19,351 nucleotides of DNA from Actinomycetes bacterium (lineage in GTDB: Bacteria > Actinomycetota > Coriobacteriia > Coriobacteriales > Coriobacteriaceae). Every line of letters starts with the position of its first letter. Position 1 is the stretch's first letter. The stretch lies in contig JAEZNV010000025.1 in NCBI GenBank assembly GCA_023441725.1, positions 1 to 19,351 on the forward strand, written 5' to 3'. Shown here one piece after another: positions 9,292 through 15,871 of the stretch. A program made the position numbers and the translations under genes. The notes beneath the pieces were generated by a model. It was not told the DNA's origin, did no database searches, and worked only from the letters and a program-made list of their open reading frames with translations.

Positions 9292-9513
9292 CTAGGCTGC
9301 GGTCACCGAAAGGGCGTGGAACTTCTCGCCCGCGGTCTCGACAGCGGCGGCGAGCTGCTCGGCGGTCACGGTGTCGGCGCACTCCACCTGGACGGTCTGG
9401 GTCTCGTGATCGGCGTCGGCGTCGGTCACGCCGGCAACGTTGAGCAGTGCCGTCTCGACAGTAGCGTCGCAGTGGCCGCACATGAGGCCGGAAGTCTTGA
9501 TTGTGTATCGCAT
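9292..9513 (-). CDS. copZ: Copper chaperone, heavy-metal-associated domain
   Basis: A 73-residue single HMA domain. The metal-binding motif C-G-H-C lies at residues 12-15 (GLMCGHCDATVETAL), followed by the alternating beta and alpha pattern typical of the ferredoxin-like fold. It carries Cu(I) in the cytoplasm and delivers it to the N-terminal domain of the CopA pump or to CsoR. The ribosome site is AGAGAGGA just before the ATG. It is located 147 bp downstream of copA on the same strand. The binding loop uses CGHC rather than the more common CxAC form, which still fits copper chaperones. Family assignment is strong. Copper specificity follows from context. Confidence 0.93.
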   Translation of the reverse strand: MRYTIKTSGLMCGHCDATVETALLNVAGVTDADADHETQTVQVECADTVTAEQLAAAVETAGEKFHALSVTAA

Positions 9514-9542
9514 GGGTATTCCTCTCTGTTATGTCGGCTTTC

Positions 9543-9628
9543 CCAGGCACCCGACCTTGACCTTCAAGCCGTCGCTCGCGTACCAAAGTACGCGTCGCTC
9601 CTCTTTCAGGTCAATCTCGGGCACCTGG
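9543..9628. repeat. Two-level palindrome in the copA-copZ gap
   Basis: The outer arms are 9543-9563 and 9608-9628 (21 bp, about 17 pairing, beginning CCAGG and ending CCTGG). Inside is a perfect 6-bp GCGTAC/GTACGC stem with a 4-base loop (9578-9593). It fills most of the 147-bp gap between copA and copZ. In an RNA it would fold into a long stem and might set the relative output of pump and chaperone. It may equally be a dispersed repeat. Confidence 0.8.
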
Positions 9629-9660
9629 AAAACCCGTTCTAAATGGACTTAATGGTGAGC

Positions 9661-12003
9661 CTATTTTGCCACTTTAGGCTCAAAGGATTTCAGGCGCAGA
9701 GCATTGCTTACGACGCACACGCTCGACAGGCTCATTGCCGCGGCGCCGAACATCGGCGAGAGTTGCCACCCGGTGAGCGGGAAGAACACGCCCGCCGCCA
9801 ACGGAATGCCGATGCCGTTGTAGAACAGCGCCCAGAACAGGTCCTGCTTGATGTTGCGGATCGTGGCGCGTGAAAGCTCGATGGCTCGGGCGACGTCCAT
9901 GAGGTCGCTGCGCATGAGTACCACGTCGGCACCCTCCTTGGCGATATCGGCGCCGGTGCCGATGGCAAGGCCCACATCGGCGCGCGCCAGGGCGGGGGAG
10001 TCGTTGATGCCGTCGCCCACCATGGCGACCTTGCCGCCCGCATCCTGTAGTTCGCGCACGTGGCGTTCCTTGTCGGCGGGGAGGACGTCGGCGATGACCT
10101 GTTCGCTGCTCAGCCCCACGCGGCGGGCGATGGCCTCGGCCGTCACGCGGTTGTCGCCGGTGAGCATGCGCACGTCGACGCCGAGCTTGCGGAGCGCGGC
10201 GATGGCCTCGGCACTCGTGTCTTTGACCTCGTCAGCCACGGCGATGGTACCAACGAGCTCGCCGTTCTTGGCAAAGAACAGCGGCGTTTTGCCCTCGGTA
10301 GCAAATTGCTCGGCAAGACCGGCGGGCACCTCTGCGCCCAGCTCGCTCATCAGACGAACGTTGCCGGCTGCGATGACATTCTGCCCCTCGCGCGCCGTCA
10401 CGCCACGACCGGGCACGGCGGCAAAGTCCTCGACCATGCGTGCGACGATTCCGCGCGTTTCGCACTCGGCCATAATCGCCTCGGCCAGTGGGTGCTCACT
10501 CTGGCGCTCTAGTGCGGCGGCAAGCTTGAGCAGCGCCTTTTCACTCATGGCGGGCGAGCCGTCGGCGCGCGCTGCAACCACGATATCGGGCACGGCCGGC
10601 TTGCCGCGGGTGACGGTGCCCGTCTTATCGAGCACCACGGTGCCCACGTTGCGCAGATTCTCCAGCGCCTCGGCGCTCTTAAACAGGATGCCCATCTCGG
10701 CGCCCTTGCCGGTGCCCACCATAATGGCGACGGGCGTGGCCAGGCCCAGCGCGCACGGGCAGCTGATCACCAGCACGGCCACGGCGGAGGTGAGCGCCTC
10801 GTTCACGCTGCCGGTCAGTGCCATCCAAGCCACAAAGGTCACGGCCGAGATTGCAAACACCACGGGCACAAACACGCCGGCGACCTTATCGGCCATGCGG
10901 GCAATGGGCGCCTTGGTGGCGTTGGCGTCCTCGACAAGCTGGATGATCTTGGCAAGCGACGTGTCGGCGCCCACGCGTGTGGCACGGAAGGTAAACGATC
11001 CGGTGCGGTTGACCGTGGCGGCGTTGACGGTGTCACCGGCGGCCTTTTCCACGGGGATGGACTCGCCGGTGAGCGCGCTCTCGTCCACGGCCGACGCGCC
11101 CTCGAGTACCACGCCGTCGACAGGGATAGACTCGCCGGGGCGCACACGCAGGACCTGGCCGGGAAGGATGCTGTCGACGTCCACAACGGTCTCGGTGCCG
11201 TCATCGGCAACGACGGTCGCAGTCTTGGGCGCCAGATCGATGAGCGCCTCGATAGCGCCGCCGGTCTTGGACTTGCTGCGCGTCTCGAGGTATTTGCCCA
11301 CGGTGACGAGCGACAGAATCGTGCCCGCGCTCTCAAAGTACAGGTTGTCCATGCTCGTCATCATGGCCTCGTGCACCTGACCTGCGGCCAGCTGGTTGGC
11401 CATGATAAACATGGCATAGAGCGACCAGGCGATCGACGCGGTGGCGCCGACGGCGATGAGGGCGTCCATGGTGGGCGCGCCGTGCACGAGCGATTTGAAG
11501 CCGTTGATAAAGTACGCGTCGTTGACGTAGACGATGGGGATGAGCAGGACGAGCTCGGTGAGGGCGAGCGTCATGCTGTGGGTGTGGTCGGTGAAGACGC
11601 TGGGCAGCGGCCAGCCGAGCATGTGTCCCATGCCTATGTAGAACAGCGGAATGAGAAAGATGATTGAGATGATGAGGCGGGTGCGCATGGCGGAGGCAGT
11701 GGCCTCCAACTTTTTGGTCGGCGACTCCATATGGGCGGCGCCGGACCTGGCTTGCGCGCTGCCGCTTGAGCTGGCGGCGCCAGCGCCCGCATCGACAGGT
11801 GAGGCCGAGTAGCCTGCGCGGTCGACAGCGGTGCAGATGTCGTCGGGGGAGACCTGTGCGGGGTCATAGTCCACCATCATGGAACCGGCGAGCAGATTGA
11901 CCGCGACACTCTTGACGCCGTCGAGTTTGCTCACGGCACGGTCCACATGCGCCTGGCAGGCGGCACATGTCATGCCGCCCACGTCGAACTTATCTTGAGC
12001 CAT
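9661..12003 (-). CDS. copA: Cu(I)-exporting P1B-type ATPase
   Basis: A 780-residue membrane pump that uses ATP to move Cu(I) out of the cytoplasm. It has one N-terminal metal-binding domain (GMTCAAC, residues 10-16), then a flexible Ala/Ser-rich linker and transmembrane helices. The ion-binding CPC is at 415-417, the phosphorylated aspartate D459 is in DKTGT, and SEHPLAEA gives the P1B-specific HP motif. GDGIND is at 663-668. The last helices carry [12 protein letters not shown] and [15 protein letters not shown], the signature of Cu(I)-specific (P1B-1) pumps. The start is at 12003 with AAAGGAG upstream. It is the first gene of the copA-copZ-csoR operon, behind a promoter with a CsoR-type operator. 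Confidence 0.97.
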   Translation of the reverse strand: MAQDKFDVGGMTCAACQAHVDRAVSKLDGVKSVAVNLLAGSMMVDYDPAQVSPDDICTAVDRAGYSASPVDAGAGAASSSGSAQARSGAAHMESPTKKLEATASAMRTRLIISIIFLIPLFYIGMGHMLGWPLPSVFTDHTHSMTLALTELVLLIPIVYVNDAYFINGFKSLVHGAPTMDALIAVGATASIAWSLYAMFIMANQLAAGQVHEAMMTSMDNLYFESAGTILSLVTVGKYLETRSKSKTGGAIEALIDLAPKTATVVADDGTETVVDVDSILPGQVLRVRPGESIPVDGVVLEGASAVDESALTGESIPVEKAAGDTVNAATVNRTGSFTFRATRVGADTSLAKIIQLVEDANATKAPIARMADKVAGVFVPVVFAISAVTFVAWMALTGSVNEALTSAVAVLVISCPCALGLATPVAIMVGTGKGAEMGILFKSAEALENLRNVGTVVLDKTGTVTRGKPAVPDIVVAARADGSPAMSEKALLKLAAALERQSEHPLAEAIMAECETRGIVARMVEDFAAVPGRGVTAREGQNVIAAGNVRLMSELGAEVPAGLAEQFATEGKTPLFFAKNGELVGTIAVADEVKDTSAEAIAALRKLGVDVRMLTGDNRVTAEAIARRVGLSSEQVIADVLPADKERHVRELQDAGGKVAMVGDGINDSPALARADVGLAIGTGADIAKEGADVVLMRSDLMDVARAIELSRATIRNIKQDLFWALFYNGIGIPLAAGVFFPLTGWQLSPMFGAAAMSLSSVCVVSNALRLKSFEPKVAK

Positions 12004-12050
12004 GGCTTCTCCTTTCTGTAGTTCGGTGTTTGAATTGTTAACCTGCCGAT

Positions 12051-12081
12051 ACTATACACCCATACCCCCTGGGGGTGTCCA
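12051..12081 (-). promoter_or_regulatory. Probable copA promoter
   Basis: On the - strand, TGGACA (12076-12081) and TATAGT (12051-12056) could serve as -35 and -10 with a 19-bp spacer. They lie about 50 bp before the copA start. The long spacer is filled by the palindromic operator, the arrangement expected for a repressed copper promoter. The -10 is a good match and the -35 is fair. Confidence 0.6.
12062..12078. promoter_or_regulatory. CsoR-type copper operator
   Basis: ATACCCCCTGGGGGTGT is a palindrome of C5-T-G5 with A/T flanks, matching the known TACCC...GGGTA style of CsoR sites. It lies between the candidate -35 and -10 of copA, and csoR is in the same operon. Bound repressor would block RNA polymerase until Cu(I) releases it. 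Confidence 0.85.
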
Positions 12082-12155
12082 GTGCAGAAAGAAATGTATG
12101 ACATTCCGATACAGATGAGGGTGGCTGCCGGGTTGGTGCACCATCCCCGTCCTTC

Positions 12156-12532
12156 GTCTCGATCTGTAACATCTAGCCCCAGTTTTGCCGGGTTACTGTT
12201 ACAGATTGAGACATACAATTCGGCGGGTGCTTAACATCTCAATCTGTAACATCTAGCAGGGAAAACGGCCCTTTTCTGTTACAGATCGAGATTTTGTTTT
12301 GCGAGGTTTGGGTTTGTCTCAATCTGTAACAGTTAGGCCGGTTTTTGGGTTCTAGATGTTACAGGTCGAGACGAACCTTCAGCAAAAATCTTAATGTCTC
12401 AATCTGTAACATCTGGCCCCAGTTTTGCCGAGTTACTGTTACAGATCGAGACGAACCTTCAGCAAAAACCTTAATGTCTCAATCTGTAACAACTAGACCT
12501 GTTTTTACCGAGTAGATGTTACAGATCGAGAT
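12156..12532. repeat. Palindromic repeat array 3 (5 units, exact 80-bp step)
   Basis: Units are at 12156-12212, 12236-12292, 12316-12372, 12396-12452 and 12476-12532: all 57 bp, with four spacers of exactly 23 bp. Arms are RTCTCRATCTGTAAC and its inverse. Here the T-rich side of the centre is on the + strand, the opposite of arrays 1 and 2, and the neighbouring genes are on the - strand. Spacers 3 and 4 match at 22 of 23 positions, and units 1 and 4 share 25 of 27 centre bases, so the array grew partly by duplication. The array fills most of the 567-bp gene-free gap between the kinase stop (12571) and copA. The rest holds the copA promoter region and a TGGTGCACCA palindrome near 12135. Confidence 0.96.
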
Positions 12533-12570
12533 AAACGCCGGGGCCGGAAGTCCTGCCGCAGCCCGTGGCC

Positions 12571-14670
12571 CTAGACACAGAATCCAGGGATCACGCAGGT
12601 CCGCTTGTTGGGCTTGCTCGCAGGGGTGGCGTACGTAAAGACGTCGCCGTCGTGCCCCACGCGGTTCATGTAGAGCGTGCCTTCGCTCTCCGATGTGTCG
12701 GGACTCGCTGTTCGTTCCCACCAACAGACGTCCTTGCCCTTCCACTGGCGAACCAACATCTCGTTCGTGGTATACGGACTTACCTTGAGCTCGCGAAAGA
12801 GCTGGTATTCCTTGCCCTCGCCGTTGTAGATATCTGCCAGGTAGTGAAAGTCCTCGGTAAATGACTCGGGTGGCTGATTGCCGCAGAGCTCGACCATGGC
12901 GGGCAGCCAAAGGGTCGCGGGCAGCTCGCTCAGACACGATGCGCTTTTGGCGACGCCCACATTGTTCGAGACCTTCTTGACAGATTTGATGAGTGCGCGC
13001 AGCTCGTTGGGCAGCAGCTTAAGGCCGTCGCCGTCGAGCCATTCCCGCAGCTCGCAATCTGCCCAGCCGGCGCTCAGCGGTTGGGCCGCGGCGTCGCGTT
13101 CGGCAATGCCGGCATCGAACATAAACGTCAGTCCGGCCTTGCCCGTCCCGTCCAGAAGTTCGTCGTGGCGGATGCCCACAAGTTGTGCGCCGACCTCCAG
13201 CCCGTTGGTGAGCTTCACGCGTTTGGTGCACGGATAGGGGATATGCCCGTCAGCGTCGAGCAGGTGATAGCGCTTGGCGATCTCGCGTGCCTCGCTACGG
13301 GTCTCGGCGGCCTTAATCTTGAGCGAAATCTCCTGCAGCTGATCCCAGGTGTAGTCGTCAAGGGAGCTGCGGATGCCGTCGAGGTAGTCGGGAATGCCAA
13401 AGCCGTGAGTGGCGGCTCCAATGGCGCCGAGTCCCACGACGGCAGCGGCGACGCCGCCGATAATAAACCGGCGGCGGGTTATGGCATCGCGACGGGCCTG
13501 CTCCAAAAGCGCTCGGGCGCGTTCACCGGCGACGTCGATCTTAAGGTGCGCGCCGGCATCGATGTTGATAGGCTGGTGCGAGAGCCCCGGCGTGCTTGCG
13601 GCCGATTCGTCCAGGTCGGGAGCGAATGCCAATAGGCCCTCGTAGAATTCGCGCTCGCTGGGGCGCGATGCCTGGTCGGTCACGAGGCAGGACATGATGA
13701 GGTCGGCAAACGCCTGGTCGTCACCCTTGTGGGCGACAAGCGGCTCGGGCTCGTTTTGCGTTTTGAGCAGATAGTACGAGCTGACTTCATGCGCTTGGTG
13801 CCTGGCCGCCCTAAAGGGGGTGTGACCGCTGTAGAGCTCGTAGAGAATGCTCGCGATGGCGTATACGTCGACGGAGGGAGAGCGACGCAGCTCGGCAATG
13901 TTGGGGATATCGCGAGTGAGCATTTCGGGCGCGGCGTATGCCGGCGTGGCATAGCGCCAAATGTCGGCGCGCTGCGTGAGCGTGTCACTGCCCAGGGCCG
14001 GGACCGAGGAACCCATATCGACCAGACACGGCTTAAACGCCAGAGCCTGCACCTGCTCGTCGATGCCAAGCTCGTTGGTGCGGAACATGATGTTCGCGGG
14101 CGACAGGTCGCGGTGCACAAGCGGCGTCTCGAGGTTTTGGGTCGACAGCAGCGTGCCCAGGACAGCGCAGCCTACCGATGCGGTGGCGGCACAAGTCACG
14201 CCCTCGCCATCGTGCGGCAGCATGCTGGCTGCTTTGTCGAGCGACGTGCCCTCGATCCACTCCATAAGGATGAGCGGCTCGCCCTGGCACGTGCCATAGC
14301 CGTAGACGTGGGGAAAACCACGCAAGTGTGACACACGGCAGAGGTTTCGGTATTCCTCAAAAAGCGCGGCGGTGTTTGCCAGATGCATGGCGGATTCGTC
14401 TGCCGTACGCGACGGGGTATTGGTTCCCAGCGCACGCATGAGCGTGTTGTCCGCGAGCACTTTGACGGCGAATCGCTCGTTTGAGGTGTTATGCGCCTGC
14501 AGCACAAGGCCCGTGTTGCCATGCGAAGAGCGGTCGGCTTTGACGATGAGCGTCATAAAGCGGCGTTTGGCGAGTTCCTCGTCGGCAGGATTGACGGGGG
14601 CGGCGGTATCGAACGACTCGAGCTGAAAGAGAACCGTCGTTGAATCGGGCTGCGGAGTGGTATCTGCCAT
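12571..14670 (-). CDS. Membrane Ser/Thr protein kinase with DUF6273-like outer domain
   Basis: A 699-residue protein. The cytoplasmic kinase domain (about 35-340) has the ATP lysine K70 (FAVK), HRDLSPANIM (D188, N193), D218-M219-G220 in place of DFG, and AAPEM. Its glycine loop is degenerate (SSHGNTGLV). A linker leads to TRRRFIIGG (398-406) and one membrane helix (about 403-421). The outer part, roughly 480-699, looks like DUF6273, with GWADCELREWLDGD, WLPAMVELCG, WWERTASPD and a terminal VGHDGDVFTYATPASKPNKR. The ligand is unknown. The ribosome site AAGGTAAGGT precedes the ATG. It follows the FHA gene by 96 bp and is probably in the same transcription unit. It shares N-terminal and catalytic sequence with the 15872 kinase, so they are paralogues with different sensors. 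Confidence 0.92.
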   Translation of the reverse strand: MADTTPQPDSTTVLFQLESFDTAAPVNPADEELAKRRFMTLIVKADRSSHGNTGLVLQAHNTSNERFAVKVLADNTLMRALGTNTPSRTADESAMHLANTAALFEEYRNLCRVSHLRGFPHVYGYGTCQGEPLILMEWIEGTSLDKAASMLPHDGEGVTCAATASVGCAVLGTLLSTQNLETPLVHRDLSPANIMFRTNELGIDEQVQALAFKPCLVDMGSSVPALGSDTLTQRADIWRYATPAYAAPEMLTRDIPNIAELRRSPSVDVYAIASILYELYSGHTPFRAARHQAHEVSSYYLLKTQNEPEPLVAHKGDDQAFADLIMSCLVTDQASRPSEREFYEGLLAFAPDLDESAASTPGLSHQPINIDAGAHLKIDVAGERARALLEQARRDAITRRRFIIGGVAAAVVGLGAIGAATHGFGIPDYLDGIRSSLDDYTWDQLQEISLKIKAAETRSEAREIAKRYHLLDADGHIPYPCTKRVKLTNGLEVGAQLVGIRHDELLDGTGKAGLTFMFDAGIAERDAAAQPLSAGWADCELREWLDGDGLKLLPNELRALIKSVKKVSNNVGVAKSASCLSELPATLWLPAMVELCGNQPPESFTEDFHYLADIYNGEGKEYQLFRELKVSPYTTNEMLVRQWKGKDVCWWERTASPDTSESEGTLYMNRVGHDGDVFTYATPASKPNKRTCVIPGFCV

Positions 14671-14727
14671 GGTGACCTTACCTTGCGGTGTCGCGGGCGC
14701 GGGCGCACCGCTTCTTACCAGATAGAC

Positions 14728-14765
14728 GTTGTGCCCGGTACGCCACGTACGGCGCCGGGCACAAC
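14728..14765. repeat. Hairpin between FHA gene and second kinase
   Basis: GTTGTGCCCGG (14728-14738) and CCGGGCACAAC (14755-14765) pair perfectly. The loop has a further CGCC/GGCG match. It begins 1-2 bp after the FHA stop codon. No T-run follows on the - strand, so full termination is doubtful. Partial termination or mRNA end protection would fit a gap inside an operon. Confidence 0.8.
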
Positions 14766-14766
14766 G

Positions 14767-15729
14767 CTAAATTGCGAGTTTCATAACCAAAAAACGGGTC
14801 GTGGCACCCAAACAAATAGTGTCGCTGTGCCACAGGGGAACGGGCGGGTATTCGACGCCGGGTCTGCGTGTATGGCGCGGCGGCTCGACCACGTGCTGGG
14901 ACATATCCGCGCCCGAGATGAGCACGGTTCCGTTGGTGGAACCCAGGCCCTGCACGTACCAGTAACCGTCCTTGGCAAAAACGCGTGCATGTCGGCGCGA
15001 GACATCGCGGTCGACATCGGTGATGGCACCGGTGCCCGTGGCGAGCGAACCGATTACGGTGCCGCCCTCGCCCTCGTTGAGCGGGTACAGCGGAGGCTTG
15101 GCGGCGTTACCCACAATGCGGATAAGGCCCAGGCGCTCGGCATGCTTGACCTCGGGTTCGACGGCGGCGGTAAAGCCTTCGCCTACGCTGAGCTCGGTGG
15201 TGGAGAAGTGCCCGCCCATCTTGTCGGCGATGAGCGTCTCGGTCACCTGCACGGCGGCTTGGGGATCGCACAGGCAACCGCACGCCACAAACAGCGTGAC
15301 CAGCGGTAGTGCACAATCGGCGGCCGTTGTGCCGGGCGCGGCGATGCGATCGCAGGCGTTGCGGTAGATGCGGTCGTCGAGTCCATAGGCGCTCAGCGAC
15401 TCGCGCATGGCGTCGGCAGCCTCACCGCTATAGTGCTCTGCCACCATGGCACGAGCCATCTCGCTGCCACCGAGGTTGGAGATCAGACGAGCGGTGATGT
15501 TTTGGGCCGTCTGGGTGATATCGGCAAACAGCTCGGGGCGCGGACGCTCGACGGGGGCGTGAACAACCTCGCGCGATAGGAACGTTCGCTCGTCCACACG
15601 GTCGCGTGGTGCTTTGCCACCGGCCATAGGGGTGGAGCGCAGCAGCATCCAAGCGGTATCACGATTGGTGATTCCGCCGAACTTGCGCAGATCGTCGAAC
15701 ATGACGGAGCGCGGTGTCTCTCGATCCAT
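14767..15729 (-). CDS. FHA-domain protein of kinase cluster
   Basis: A 320-residue cytoplasmic protein. The C-terminal FHA domain (about 222-316) should read phosphothreonine, with the core DVSRRHARVF (S244, R245, H247) and LGSTNGT (263-268). The arginine normally following the first conserved glycine is a serine here (G227-S228), so binding may be weakened or altered. Residues 1-215 form an alpha-helical region I do not recognise, rich in Ala, with a cysteine cluster CGCLC near 150-154. The start at 15729 is chosen for AAGGAGGGG just upstream. The open frame extends 96 bp further without support. It lies between two Ser/Thr kinases on one strand, so it is a likely reader of their phosphorylation. 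A weak TATAGT -10 candidate lies at 15793-15798. Confidence 0.9.
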   Translation of the reverse strand: MDRETPRSVMFDDLRKFGGITNRDTAWMLLRSTPMAGGKAPRDRVDERTFLSREVVHAPVERPRPELFADITQTAQNITARLISNLGGSEMARAMVAEHYSGEAADAMRESLSAYGLDDRIYRNACDRIAAPGTTAADCALPLVTLFVACGCLCDPQAAVQVTETLIADKMGGHFSTTELSVGEGFTAAVEPEVKHAERLGLIRIVGNAAKPPLYPLNEGEGGTVIGSLATGTGAITDVDRDVSRRHARVFAKDGYWYVQGLGSTNGTVLISGADMSQHVVEPPRHTRRPGVEYPPVPLWHSDTICLGATTRFLVMKLAI

Positions 15730-15871
15730 TGGTCCCCTCCTTGCGGTCGCAGCACGCAGACCGAACTTGCATGCAATTTGACAGTTCAATCTACTATATC
15801 CGATTGGACGGACTAAAACATGCACGTCAACGCCGTCTTTACATTGCTATAAACGGGTTGGGGCGCTGGTG

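Noticed and set aside
9848..11380. 510-codon antisense frame opposite copA
   Set aside because: Ser/Thr/Ala-rich shadow of a certain P-type ATPase gene with no domain signature.
12156..12532. CRISPR array
   Set aside because: The regular spacing is suggestive, but the repeated 15-mers alternate in orientation, the gaps alternate 27 and 23 bp, several spacers and centres are related to each other, and no cas gene is present.
12479..12937. 152-codon frame running from the kinase gene into array 3
   Set aside because: Its end is made of repeat arms and the rest overlaps the kinase C-terminal coding sequence in another frame.
14728..14765. Intrinsic terminator ending the FHA transcript
   Set aside because: The stem is perfect, but neither side has a T-tract, so it is listed as a hairpin repeat and not as a terminator.
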